Positions 11,745-23,166 are shown, numbered from the stretch's first letter. The stretch: DNA of 64,000 nucleotides from Circinella minor (GCA_016758965.1 JAEPRB010000007.1:124001-188000); one strand, 5' to 3'. Program-made: numbers and translations. The notes: a model not told the origin generated them from the letters alone.

Positions 11745-12159
11745 TTAATGCTTATTGTAATGCCATCCAAGACAAATTCTTCGACAATAATGTAATTTCA
11801 TAATGCTTTTTGTTGATGTTGTAATAACGGAAGTATTCTTCTTGCTGTTTTTTGACTTTTTAACTCTCTCTACTGGATCATTGTTTTCTTTTTTCTTTGC
11901 TACTACTTGTTCTTCATTTTCTTGTTTGTCTATTATTACATTTTGTTGTTGTTGTTTAATGAATTCCAATGTACGTTGTTGCTGAATGTGAATAGAATGG
12001 GGGTGCTACATATCATATAAATCAGAGCTTGTTATTGTTTACTGTGATATTCTCAATGAAAAAAGATAAACATACCATGGATGTATAACGATGTAAATTA
12101 TCTTTTGATAATGATTGATATTTTGGCTGGTATGAACGCGTCCAAGAAGTAGAGCTCAT
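11745..12159 (-). CDS. Small Gln/Lys-rich hypothetical protein
   Basis: Exon 12159-12076 reads MSSTSWTRSYQPKYQSLSKD then NLHRYTSM, and ends at a GTATGT donor. Exon 12005-11745 begins after ATGTAG and reads HPHSIHIQQQRTLEFIKQQQ... in the same frame. The simple model is 114 aa ending ...RRICLGWHYNKH. An alternative looks more protein-like: splicing out a further segment that ends at CAAAAAACAG (about 11841), from a donor either at GTAGTAGC (62 nt) or GTAATAAT (95 nt), keeps the frame and ends QEEYFRYYNINKKHYEITLL..SWMALQ with a stop at 11752. The central part (KQENEEQVVAKKKENNDP) is charged and may be coiled coil or intron. Family not recognised. It is tail-to-tail with PPIL3, so the 3' UTRs probably overlap. 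Confidence 0.6.
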
Positions 12160-12441
12160 GATAGTGATTTAAAAAAACGAAGAATGAGAATTGAATAATA
12201 TATATAGGCAAAAAAAAAAGAGACCAAGGGAAAAATAAGATTAAGAGAAAACTTTAATCATTCTCTATTTTATATATTACAACAAATATAACAACAGTAA
12301 TAATTATTGAATGAGTGCGGTCATCTACATGTTTGAGAGATTTTTTTCTTTTGAGGCAATTAATTTTTTTACATGGAGAGACTTGTGTTTACTGATTGTA
12401 CAACCGCCATATTGCCTCATTTTATAAAATATTGCTTTTTG

Positions 12442-14295
12442 TTATTGAATAATCTGGACCAACTTTTCATGCAAGTTTGTTGAAGTATATAAGGGTTCCA
12501 ATGAATCTACTGGTATACATTTAATTCCAAATTCTGATATTCTTGGTACATCCACTGGGATCTCTATATATTGCATAATAGCAATGGGAATAAATACATA
12601 TAAGTAATGAATTTGTAATAAATCAATAACTGATTCATTCTTTTCTCTTGGCAATATATATAATTTTTTTCACATACGTGAATTTGTAAGATAAATCATA
12701 TGCGTAAAAAATGATGATGGTTTGGTTGATGTATGGTCCTTTTCGTTTTCTGTTAAAATGTCTTTACTCGGTCGTAATGGTTTATCAGTAGGTAATGGGT
12801 ATCCTTCATATTCTAATCTGGCATCAAAAAATTCCAGCTGTAGTGATTCAACCCACTGAGATTGATTTAATGCTTCTGTAATGGTCAATATGAAATCAAG
12901 CGCACTATATCCTTCTGTTTCTCGATCATTTGTACCGTTCAAGATCAAGATTTTGTGTTTGAGTGTGGGTGAATTAGCAATTGATTTACCTATACCACGT
13001 AAAATAAGACATGGTACAATGGAAGTATAAAGAGACCCGATAGAATAAATAAGTGTTTTTGCTCGGTTCAAATGTTTAATGAAATTAGGGTTTGGCCATG
13101 GAAATATTTCTTGCCCAAAAGCATTCTATGGATAGAAATCGCTGCTGTCAGTGATATATGTAAGATGTTGTATCCAAGCTCAAGTAACTTATTACCATAT
13201 AATAAATACGCCGCACAGCAGCTGTTAATTTTACATCTGTATCCTTATCGAATACCAAATTTGAATTTGATGATTCTTCCTCTTCCTCTTCATTATTATA
13301 GTGTTGCATAGGAGGAGATAATATTGATGATGGTACTGGCGGTTCTTGTTGTTGAGACGATCCAGGATGACTGATTTCGCACTGACCACGTAATGTTGTA
13401 CCATCCTGTAACTCAGCAGCAATTGATGCAGTATGATTTGTGATAATGACAGGTATTACCGACGTTTCTTCTTCAATACCTGTAATGGCTGCAAATATAA
13501 ATATAGCTTTTTTTTGTATTAATTTTTAAGTTTGCTTCTAAGTGGTAACCCAATCGTTACAGAATTTAATTTACCTGCTTCCAAAGATCCAAAAAATAAC
13601 CTTGCTCCTGTTAAAAAGAAATTTCCAATAGATCCATTGCGAAAATTGAAATTTTTGTAAGCTCGTTTCAAAATTTCGAAATTGAACATTACTAAAAATC
13701 CACGAATGGATTCTTTTTTGTCTCTCGCAATGGGATGCCATAGTCTATCGTCATATATTACTATACTCAGAAATATTGTTTTCCCACACAAACATCATGT
13801 GACAGTTTCTTACTTGTGTCTTCCTTGAACAATAAGATTCCACTCATGACGAATAGCTTGGATATCACCTTCACTCGGGAGTCGATAACTAAGTAAATCT
13901 TTGATAGCTTTCTTTTCAGATGAAGATTCACTTATTAATCGAGTTAAACGTGCACGAAGATCACCAATACTAGGACCACCTAATACTCGTAATAATTCAC
14001 TCTATTATTTACCCCATATTATTAGTATATTTATCATTTAGTTACTTGCCTTTTCATTATATACTATTCCGTATGTACCGTTGATCCACCATTATCTGAA
14101 ATACCAAGAATATATCGAACATCTTGAGTAATTTCTTGAAATGCAGGAGCTTTTCATTTTTTTTTTTTACAAAACAAAAAAAAAATTGATCAGTAAACTT
14201 ATTTACAATTCATATACTTAGTATTTTAAACAACACACACCTATGTCATTACAAGCTGATCCACCGGATACAATCACTAACGAGGCTTTGCTCAT
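12442..14295 (-). CDS. CofD/YvcK-like (UPF0052-type) protein
   Basis: Seven exons give 448 aa: 14295-14241, 14149-14079, 14001-13814, 13744-13575, 13488-13196, 13125-12678, 12563-12442. The order of motifs is that of the CofD/YvcK fold: ASLVIVSGGSACNDIAPAFQ (nucleotide-binding N-terminal strand), DVRYILGISDNGGSTSELLR, VLGGPSIGDLRARLTRLI, then FFLTGARLFFGSLEA, a family-specific poly-Glu insertion (EEEEESSNSN), NAFGQEIFPWPNPNFIKHLN, IYSIGSLYTSIVPCLILRGI, ILILNGTNDRETEGYSALDF, and a C-terminal THMIYLTNS-QIPVDVPRI. Bacterial CofD makes coenzyme F420 and YvcK is a metabolic regulator. Fungi are not known to make F420, so the fungal role is unknown. The final intron (12677-12564) has a canonical GTATGT..ATATAG and explains an in-frame TGA at its 5' end. 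Confidence 0.88.
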
Positions 14296-14707
14296 ATATA
14301 AATAATAATCAATTGAAGAGAATAAAGAGTAAGAGAAAGAAAAATTTCCGTATTACTGGTAGTTACATATCATATATTTATGGTATGTTTGTATGCTGCT
14401 TATTATGTAGCGGGAATTTATATTATGTATCATTGCCAAATGAACTTGGAAAAGCTTATATAAAATAAAAAGATGGTTTTTGGTATTATTTCGTTATAAT
14501 ATGAGCAAAAAAAAATTAAACATATGATATGAACAAAGGAAATAATGGAAAGAAAAGAAAAAAGTACTGAACTACTACGACAATAATATTCTTTAACAAA
14601 TCATTAATAATGTTGTTATGATTATGATAAATTACTATTATTAAAAACCCAAAACACCAACTTTGTCTAAATTTCATGTTGACTTTTCCAAACTTGGGTC
14701 GAGCGAA

Positions 14708-14791
14708 CTAATTGAAATAGATGAACTCAATCGAATCTTGAGCCTTTCGTTCAGCTTCGGGGTTGTTATTTCCATGTCGTTCATTCAACAA
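14708..14791 (-). pseudogene. Short coding relic, family unknown
   Basis: The minus strand reads LLNERHGNNNPEAERKAQDS then IEFIYFN and a TAG at 14708-14710. The same frame continues past the TAG (FARPKFGKVNMKF), which suggests a nonsense-mutated fragment rather than a natural C-terminus. No ATG or clear acceptor was seen upstream. The charged, Ala/Glu-rich composition is unlike the surrounding AT-rich noise. Family not recognised. Confidence 0.25.
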
Positions 14792-15905
14792 CATATAAAA
14801 AAAGCATAAATAGCAATTCAAAGTCTAACATCAAATGGTGCTTAGCTAATTGACTCGAGCAACAAGTGTAGTACTAACTTTGCCTTCATAAAGCATGAAG
14901 AAAATATATTGCTTACTCAATAAGTACTAATTTGACTGTCATATTTAGATCAGAAGCAGTTAAAGGCTTGGATATATAGTACAAGGACCCTTATGTGAAG
15001 GTAATAACATAGGTACACGTTCAGAAGGAGATCACCGTCAGGTGTGGACTACATAAACTTAACACGTAAACGCTGTCCGATGATACCAATTATTTTATTA
15101 TTCTTTCTACAATCAGTCAAATTTCTTTTTTTATGATATGGTATTGATGGTGCTGTTCAAAAAGAAAGTAAGAAATCTGGAGCTCTTTTTTTATATATTA
15201 TCAATTTCGATAAAGATGCAAACTTGATAAATTGATAAAATTTATGAATAAAATTAATCTAGATTAGTTTATACATATATAATATTTTTAATTAATAATT
15301 ATAATAAATTACTATAGCTTTCCTTCCAATGTTTTATACCAATAAAATATTACTGTGGTAAATAGGTATATTGAATATACAATATAAACAAAAAAACTTC
15401 AACTGTTATTGTAGTCAACTACTTTTTTGTATTTATTGTATGTGAAACTGTATCAAAGATTATCATGTCACTGATATTATTCTTTGGATGTAGCCGTACT
15501 TATGTACGTATCACAAAAAGTTTTGTTCTCAAAAACATTATATTTACTATTGCAATCAACATATACCATGTTATGTATGTACATGGCAGAGTAATTTGTA
15601 GATAATAATGGCGTATGTACTTTTTCTTGGATAATGTGACAAACATAAGTAGGATATAATTTATTATCAGTTTCGTCATGATAATAAAGAGGGTGATGAA
15701 TTTAGTAATGTAGCTTGGCTCTTATCAACATAAAATCTCTATTATAAAGATATCCTCAGATGCAAATCAGATATCATCTTGCAAATTGAAAAAAAAATTT
15801 TATCCATGTGAAGTCTGAATATCGTATAATAATGTTTTCTTGGGCAACATAACTGTTAGTACAGTACTTTATACTACATCTAGCTAATTGTGAATTAAGT
15901 ACATG

Positions 15906-16408
15906 ATGGCCGTAAAAGTGGTCGGTGAATTCGGTAAAAGTTTCTATACTTATGTCGCTAGTAATTGTACCAGAATATTAATCAAATAGTATATTCTTGA
16001 CTGTTGATCCAGATTTACAGGAGGAACAGGCTGTAAAACAAACGTATATTGGAAAAGTTTTGCTTTATTTTTAGTCAAATAATGTTTTCAAGAATTGATG
16101 AACACTGTTCATTTGTCGATCAGAAAATTCGAAAACACTTCAAAAGAAGATATGGTGCTACTAGATAATGATAGGTGTATTGTAACCAGTTTTTAATGCG
16201 GTTTCTTACTTATTTTATCCATTACAGAAATCAACCATCCATAAAGTTGCCTATGGATATCTCTCGTAATCTAATTTTAACACAGGATATGTCAATAAAC
16301 AATAATTCAAATAATATGGATAACATTTTAATTATATTATTGCTTTATGTATCTCATATCAACAATGGTGCTATTGTTTCTGAAATACATAGTTCGAAGG
16401 ATGCTTAA
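15906..16408 (+). pseudogene. Cluster of coding fragments, probably one broken gene
   Basis: Three plus-strand pieces lie in order. 15906-15989 reads MAVKVVGEFGKSFYTYVASN then CTRILIK and TAG. 16092-16196 reads ELMNTVHLSIRKFENTSKED then MVLLDNDRCIVTSF and TAA. 16228-16408 follows an ATTACAG acceptor-like site and reads NQPSIKLPMDISRNLILTQD and onward to a TAA. No consistent donor/acceptor set joins them into one frame, so I treat them as exons of a decayed gene. Family not recognised. Confidence 0.35.
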
Positions 16409-17239
16409 TTCTATGATAATATATTAATTGCTATATTAAGGCCATGTTATTATTTTTAATAATATAAAGAAACAACCATCGAATTGTCAAATGGTTAGAC
16501 ACTTTGAATTTGTTAAGCTTTATTGTTAATAAGATAACTGTGCCAGTATTAAACAATTAATGAGCCAGGGAGTTTGAAAAAAATCGCACGCAATAAAACT
16601 ATGATTTTGAAGTATTATTTCGTTTTTGTGGATAATACCTAGGTAGGTGAGAATAATGAATCATAGTAGACTAGTTAGAAAGAATTGTCAACAGCAGTAG
16701 CAGGAATGGAATACAAAGCAAATACCAAAAGTATTGTAACCAAGATACATGGGTCAGTTTGCAACATAGAAATGTAAGTTAATGACACAAAACAAAAAGT
16801 AGTATTATAAATTTGATGGGTACCAGATAAAAAAATAAGAAGAATTCTTTTTGTTGTTGACTGTTCACAAGTATCCCTTCCCTACTTGTTTCCTTTCGAC
16901 AAACGGCTATTTATTATTAAACAACAGTAAAGTATTTAAAAATACTGTAAGAAAATAAATGAATCATACATCTTTAAATAACTACCATTTCTTTTTCTCT
17001 CGAAATGACGCAAAAAGTTTTAACAGGTATTTTTTTAATTTAGAATTCAGATGCACGTTTTACAGCTGTTGCTATGAAGTAGTCATTATATTTTTTGTCG
17101 TTATTATGTTATAAAACTTTTATGTCATAAGGAAGGAAAAAATTTGGAATTTTTATTTTCTAAATGGGAGGGATCAATTGTAGTGATGATAATGAAAGAA
17201 AAAAAAAATTAAAATATATTATAAAAAAATGCAAAAGAA

Positions 17240-17345
17240 CCGCGATCTCACACGAAGAACCGTGTGGCACAGGAGAATACCGTTGACACACTGCCTAAGA
17301 TTTGATCCCTCAGGTGGGATGTACAAATCTATAACCACTGGTCCC
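17240..17345 (+). other. tRNA-like segment (SINE-like or degenerate tRNA)
   Basis: A CACACG/CGTGTG hairpin (17249-17266) leads into TGGCACAGGAG (17265-17275), which fits an internal Pol III A box. GATTTGATCCC (17299-17309) differs from the B-box consensus GGTTCGANTCC at a few positions. Spacing is shorter than in a real tRNA, and no complete cloverleaf can be drawn. A more GC-rich tail (...CCACTGGTCCCCGGCG) and a T-run near 17365 follow. A tRNA-derived SINE fragment is the best guess. Confidence 0.3.
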
Positions 17346-17488
17346 CGGCGTTTCTTTTGTTACTTTTTATCCTGGAACGATCCACTTATAACCCCCTAAA
17401 ATTTCCATCTTTTGTGACTTGTGGGATAAATCATGAAAAGCAATTAACTAATTTTAAAACTGCGAATTTTTTTTTAGCTGTTACCTTC

Positions 17489-17878
17489 AGAGCACTCGCT
17501 TGTAAATTGAGACTTGCAAAATTTTTGTAGCACTACAAGGCAAATACTCGCAATAGTCCTTGTAACGTGAAAATCATACTTCAGTGGAAGCAAGTGAAAA
17601 AAATAGGCTCAGGGTTGAGTATTATTTTGAGCTTAATCTCTTTTCAATTAATTTCAAATGGATCCTACTATCACCAACGCCTTTAATCAAATCGCTCAAC
17701 AAGTTGTCGCGATGGTTGGTTCATTGGTAGAAACCAAAGTCATTTTTCTTAAAATTGGAAAGTGACAATTTTTTTTTACAAACACTCAAACGCTCCTTGT
17801 AATTTTACAAGTTTTCTTAAAAATTTTACAAGCTTTGCATTTTACAAGCTTTTTTACAAGGACCGTTGCGAGTGCTCT
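17489..17878. mobile_element. Non-autonomous terminal-inverted-repeat element (MITE-like, 390 bp)
   Basis: The ends are perfect 11-bp inverted repeats: AGAGCACTCGC at 17489-17499 and GCGAGTGCTCT at 17868-17878. Sub-terminal CTTGTAAA/TTTACAAG words recur near both ends: CTTGTAAATTG and TCCTTGTAACG on the left, and four TTTTACAAG-type copies on the right. Clustered sub-terminal motifs of this kind serve as transposase-binding sites in hAT-type elements, and the left end CAGAGC resembles the hAT 5' rule. No target-site duplication is evident (flanks GTTACCTT versus ATTAGTAA), so the insertion is old or the superfamily call is wrong. Inside, 17658-17765 (+) is a 35-codon open frame starting MDPTITNAFNQIAQQVVAMV. 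Confidence 0.6.
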
Positions 17879-18599
17879 TATTAGTAATTCTTTTTTTTCT
17901 ATTAACGTTTTCAAATGCTATTAACATTTAGATAATGTTTTATTAGTATAATAGTAACCTACTAAGTTCATAACTCAAATATACTTGACTATTTTGTTGT
18001 TAGGTAACTAACTCTGCTTGAGTTCTAGTTTAAGCCCCCGCAGACAAAATATTGACTCACTCAGTCAGTCAAATAGTTTGCTTTAATCAGTGTTATATCA
18101 ATAGAAAATAAATGAGAAAAGAACACACGGAGACGGTAATAAATCAATGAGACCCAAAAGAACAATATTGAACAATATTAAACTGAGATTTATCAAAATA
18201 AAACATTCTTACTATTTACATTTAATTCTTATGAAGTTCTACCTGTGCAATTTTTTTTGCGGGTTTTCAATTGTAGTGGTACAGCTCAGACTGCCATAGC
18301 CAATCCTCTTTTGCCATTAACAGTACGATTTCTTTTACTAAACAGACTTCAACAAGAAACTATATGATTTATTTTTTTCTCTGTACTATAATAACTTCTT
18401 ATGAATGATATTCGTTTAATTGATTTTGCACTAGTGGAACCATTTTACTAAATTAAATAATATAAATGTATCAATTTTTACTGCTTATTAGTGCCCAGTT
18501 TGCTCGAATATTATCCACAAAAAAGGGATAATACTCGTTAAGTATTTGATTAAAACAGTTTTGCGATTTTTTTTGTTTGGTCGTAACATGAGTAGTGAT

Positions 18600-18908
18600 T
18601 TATATGGTTACACGGATTTTCCATTTACACCACCTGTTATTTGTGCGATTTATTTTCTTCACTTCTAAATGACACTGCTCACAGTTAGTTTGGTAGTCTA
18701 CTAAAATATACAGTATAAAAATGTATTGGTTTTTCTGTTCATTAATACTAACGTATTCGAATATTACACTGTGCCCAATTCCATCAATGAAAAATTGATT
18801 TTCAAGAATGAACAAAGGATCATCGAATGTTTAAATATTTTCGAGAGTGAATCCTTGAATTTCATCCTTTGACTCTTTAACTAGACCCAGATAATATTTT
18901 CCTAAATC
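18600..18908 (-). pseudogene. Coding relic with an internal stop, family unknown
   Basis: The minus strand reads DLGKYYLGLVKESKDEIQGF then TLENI, a TAA at 18831-18833, then TFDDPLFILENQFFIDGIGH then SVIFEYVSINEQKN in the same frame, and ends at a stop at 18600. The good reading on both sides of the stop argues for a once-functional exon. Family not recognised. Confidence 0.4.
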
Positions 18909-19501
18909 CTACTACCTCAGAAATCATACAACAATGTTATAGAATAGGAAATAAAAAAAAGTATTCAATAAAGCATGTTAAACTATAACAAAATAAATAA
19001 ATAAATGAAGATAGAAACATGTGATCTTCTTATTTTATTTTATTTCCACTTTAATTTAATCCAAATCTCGATAACCTGTTCTAGCAGTTGATCCTTGAAT
19101 TCAAGGATAAAATAATGCACAGTGAAGACTCATACTAGTTTATGTTTCTATCCAAATAGAGACCACCATAACAACTTTTTTTTATAATATCCATCTTTTC
19201 CTTCTTCACTCCAGTATACACCGGCGTTACCAATATTCTGGAGATCTCATTTCCGTGTATAATATATTTACAAAGAAAAAAAAATAAGTCATGTTGCTTT
19301 TTGGTACAAAGACCATGTAGAAAAAAAGTATTGGTTTTGAAATAAGAGTATCTTCTATAGAAAAAAAAGTGGCAGTAGTCTACATAGTCTATAAAAGTGG
19401 TCTCAGTTTTCATTTATATAACAGTAAAGAGAATCATAATAAGTAGTACAGATGGATTAAACTATAAAGTAAGTATCTAATAATGAAAAAAAAGAGAGAG
19501 G

Positions 19502-19591
19502 TTATGAATGTTTTAAAAGTTGATTAGAGGCATTTGGATGACTCTTAAGTAAATCTGCCAACTTGACTTCCGAAATAGTAAGTGAGTGCAT
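19502..19591 (-). pseudogene. Short coding relic (29 codons), family unknown
   Basis: The minus strand reads MHSLTISEVKLADLLKSHPN then ASNQLLKHS and stop. Composition is strongly protein-like, but there is no acceptor or upstream coding continuation. It may be a last-exon fragment or a small ORF. Confidence 0.25.
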
Positions 19592-20495
19592 CCATTTAAT
19601 TTATTTTGTTTTATTTGGCTTCAAGAGATCTTTCGCAGCCTATGGCTGCTCTTTGAGATATATATGAATATTGATTAATAAGAAAATATGGTAAGAATAA
19701 AATGATAACGGGACAAGTCTTTTGAGAATCTTTCGAGTCTTTTATTATATAAAGAATAAGATGATGATAAAAAGGTTTATTATTTCGATTACAAGTTATA
19801 TAAATATATATATATTATGTATGTTTTGTAGACGTGTACTTTCCTGTATTTGTAGATGATATTATATTATATTGAATTGTATGTTATATGATTAATGAAT
19901 AAATAAATTCTGTTTGATTGTTGTATTTGTATATTATTATAAAGTGTCATTATACTTGAATTATAATTTGTATATATTTAGAAAGCAATGATACAAAATA
20001 CATAAAAATGTGTCAAGTTCAGGTTCAGAACACGCCTTTTTACATAAAATGAAGTAACATAAACCACAGCAACATTAATACTGATATAACAATCGTAAAA
20101 TCAACCGAGATTTATATTTCAAAGGATGTGATGCATCGTCATTGTTATTATTTTTGGAGGGTAGTATTAATAAAATGGGGTTTGATTTAAATTATTACTT
20201 GGATCAATAGACATTTATTTATTTTTTCGTTTTTGACAATAACAGTAAGTGTTTAGCTGGGTTTTGAAATGGATATGATATTTATTTTGCTAGTTTATAA
20301 TAATGATAATTCATAGGTGTAAATGTATAGATATGGGTAGTAGGATTATTTTCGATGTGAAAAGACTGGCCATTCCCCATTAAGGCGTGAAAAAAGTTGA
20401 GGGTGTAGTATAATTTGTCGTGGGCCCTGAGAAAGTAAATACTGTATCAATTCTATACATACTTAGTCACCATAGAGTACACATGTAAACAGCAA

Positions 20496-20687
20496 CTAGG
20501 GCACTTTTTTTTGTTTTATTGTAAATAAAAGCTGATGAATAAAATTGTGTAACGTTCCCTTGCCCGTTCCCCTGAAAAAACAAACGTGAAGTAGCATATG
20601 TTCGGGATCTTCGGTATAAAAAAAAGCAGGTTTTTCTCTATTATTTGACACCAAAATAAAACCAAAACATTTTTGTCTTGTGACCAA
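20496..20687 (-). pseudogene. Possible coding relic, family unknown
   Basis: A 63-codon open frame contains KPAFFYTEDPEHMLLHVCFF followed by RGTGKGTLHNFIHQLLF. This reads more like protein than background, but no gene structure surrounds it and there is no recognised domain. Confidence 0.2.
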
Positions 20688-21902
20688 TATTGGTTTTTTT
20701 TTTCATACTCGTATTTTAATACGACTCCTTAAAAAGAACAGAGTACCTGACAAAAAAAATAAAGGCAAGATAGTAGCTTAATGGAAGTCACCATATATTA
20801 CTCTTTACATACACATTTATTAAAAGCCATATTGTTGTCCCCATACGTATATTTTTTCTTATGGTCCCCCTTCTTGAAATTTATTTAACATTCTAATTGC
20901 TATTTTATTAAACAGCTGTTGTTGCTACAATATGCGAAAATGATCTATTATTATTATTATTATTATTCTGTCAACCAAATTATTCAACTGATTAAGTTCT
21001 TCTGTGCCTCCGACAAAGATTAAAACACCCATTCCCGAAAACTATTTGCTGCCTATAATATCTGATAAGTAATTAGCCATCATATGGTACAAAAGTTAAA
21101 AACGTGGCTTCTTTTGTTTTGTTTTGTTTGTTTGCTATCAAAACGAGGTATTCGTTGTGACAACAGCGCGTATCCGTTATTGTTTATATTGTCATCATCA
21201 GCGTACACTGTAGAGTAATGATTACAGCATTATTACAAGTTACAGAAAACAAAAATAATCAGCAAATAAAAATGATTAAAAGTACCCAGACTCGTTTTTT
21301 ATTCTATATAAAATAATAAAGATAATAATCAATGCATTGACAACTTTTGTTTTCTTCTTGGCAAGCGTGTAGCACTTTGTTTTTTTTTTTCTGTGATTTT
21401 TTGGTTTTTATCATTCTATTGCGTAATGGGTTATGTATGTCATACTAGAAAAAGAAAGGGATTAAAAGTTCCTGAAATAATATTGTAAGAAGGCTGTCCA
21501 AATTAAAAAAAAAAGAATGCATGCATAATATTTCATAACAGGACTACATATCCTTAAGTATGTAAAGTAATTCTTGCCTTTTTCAGGCATAAGATAAACA
21601 ATAATAATAATACTATATTATATGAATAAGTTATTATATATATATTTATTTCTACTAATAAAGTCATAGGTATAAAACATTATTTATAACAATATAATAA
21701 GAGTATTTTAAAGCGTGATACAGATTTTATAGTATTATACTTCATCGTTTACCGGGTCTGTGCCTTACAAGCAAGAAATGAATTTTATTTTACTGGTTCT
21801 CTTGCTTCCTTATTCTTCTCTCACACAGTTAAGGTTTCTCTTGTTTATATTTTTTCAACTTTTTTTTCTTTCCATTTTTTACTTCCTTCTTTCTTTCCTC
21901 TA

Positions 21903-21934
<32 letters not shown>

Positions 21935-21942
21935 GTTATTTC

Positions 21943-23166
21943 ATGGTACAGTTACTTCCATGGCAATGGGCTTTGATAGCTTTAGCTATTGTAGTATTCA
22001 TATCCCTGGCTGGGCTCGGGATTTATTTGTTCTGGAGAAAGCAAAACAAACAACCGAGTACAACAAAACCAGAGACTTTTGATCGACCACAAATTATCAT
22101 TGAAAGAAGCATCCAAGAAGATGGAGAAGAACAAAAGAGAAGAAGCCGTGATTCAGCGATCAAAAGACTTTCGCCTCGTTTTCCATCTTCATTAATTATA
22201 CAACAACAGCAACTTTATAATCAACCAAACAGTGGGAGCGTAATGATGATGTCGGATTCCAATATTACTATCGATATCGAAAAGGCACAACATCATCTCG
22301 TCATGATGCCACTTTCAGCTCCACCCCCTCGAACAAGAAGAACAAAGCCAAAATTAATATGTGCAAAAGAACAATCACAATTAAAAAATGCTAAAGATAA
22401 TAATATTATTACCATAGGTGGTAGCAACAATAATACTAATAGTAGTAATGCTGTTCATCGAGAAAGTTCATCATCATCACCATCATTACCATCATTACCA
22501 ACAACATCACCACCGTTACCATTCCTATCTGCTAATGCAGAAATTACCGTGACAAAAAAAGAGCTTGTTGATGAAAAAAATCCTAGTAATATGAAAGCAA
22601 TTGATGATGACCATGATCACGAAAAACATAAAAATCAAGATGAAAATAGTATGGTAGTACCAATGACAATGACAACGCCTATAGATTCTGGAACACCATC
22701 GTCAACATTAGCAATGGCAAAGGGACCCTTTGTGTTAACACCATTTATAGGAAGTCCCACAACAACACCAACTTCAACTTCCGGTCGATCCACGGGCGAG
22801 CGAATTATCGTCAATAGTGTACATGAATCATTGCGATCTAATAATAGTAATAATAGTGGTACAATGATAGAACAACCACACCAACAGCAACAACGATACA
22901 GTTCATCTACAACATCATTATCCAATTATGTTTTGGCAAGCTCTACCGTCATTGATAGACCATCGTCCTCATGCAACCATAGTAACAGAAGTAGTAGTGG
23001 AAGTAGAAGTGGTGGATCGCCGTCCGATCATCAGCTGCAACAGCTTCCATATACTATAAAACCTTTGTCAACTAACAGTAATACATCTTGGAGAGGACCA
23101 ACACCTCCTTGGACTTTATTAAGAGATAACTCAACAATTGATAGTAACAATAAACTCAATACATAA
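21943..23166 (+). CDS. Single-pass membrane protein with long Ser/Thr-rich tail
   Basis: The model starts at the ATG at 21943, directly after a pyrimidine/T-run, giving 407 aa. The frame is open upstream (to about 21760), but that stretch is translated poly-T (Phe/Leu) and is probably 5' UTR. Residues about 1-33 read MVQLLPWQWALIALAIVVFI then SLAGLGIYLFWRKQNKQ: one transmembrane helix followed by basic residues, so a signal-anchor with the bulk probably cytosolic. The rest is low complexity, with basic RRTKPKLI, His/Asp patches (DDDHDHEKHKNQDEN), many Ser/Thr/Pro and Asn runs, and the C-terminus WRGPTPPWTLLRDNSTIDSN. No enzyme domain. Family not recognised. Single exon, about 220 bp upstream of FAM72 on the same strand. 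Confidence 0.7.
   Translation: MVQLLPWQWALIALAIVVFISLAGLGIYLFWRKQNKQPSTTKPETFDRPQIIIERSIQEDGEEQKRRSRDSAIKRLSPRFPSSLIIQQQQLYNQPNSGSVMMMSDSNITIDIEKAQHHLVMMPLSAPPPRTRRTKPKLICAKEQSQLKNAKDNNIITIGGSNNNTNSSNAVHRESSSSSPSLPSLPTTSPPLPFLSANAEITVTKKELVDEKNPSNMKAIDDDHDHEKHKNQDENSMVVPMTMTTPIDSGTPSSTLAMAKGPFVLTPFIGSPTTTPTSTSGRSTGERIIVNSVHESLRSNNSNNSGTMIEQPHQQQQRYSSSTTSLSNYVLASSTVIDRPSSSCNHSNRSSSGSRSGGSPSDHQLQQLPYTIKPLSTNSNTSWRGPTPPWTLLRDNSTIDSNNKLNT

Larger units (their letters stand above)
14296..21942. other. 7.6 kb gene-poor region containing gene relics and small mobile-element remains
   Basis: No intact gene is visible. Short stretches with clearly protein-like composition but no complete gene structure occur on both strands and are listed separately: 14708-14791 (-), 15906-16408 (+), 18600-18908 (-), 19502-19591 (-) and 20496-20687 (-). 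A 390-bp inverted-repeat element sits at 17489-17878 and a tRNA-like segment at 17240-17345. Another short plus-strand stretch near 18280-18367 (...AQTAIANPLLPLTVRFLLLN...) may be a further fragment. The remainder is AT-rich with microsatellites such as (ATT)n at 20950-20968. Confidence 0.6.

Noticed and set aside
12564..12677. In-frame TGA (or a 33-nt intron) near the end of the CofD-like gene
   Set aside because: A canonical GTATGT..ATATAG intron of 114 nt removes the stop and restores the family's IPVD segment, so there is no readthrough or micro-intron.
21760..21942. Hydrophobic N-terminal extension of the 21943-23166 gene
   Set aside because: The extension is translated poly-T/poly-pyrimidine (Phe/Leu) and lacks an ATG at its outer end. 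The ATG at 21943 opens a proper signal-anchor.
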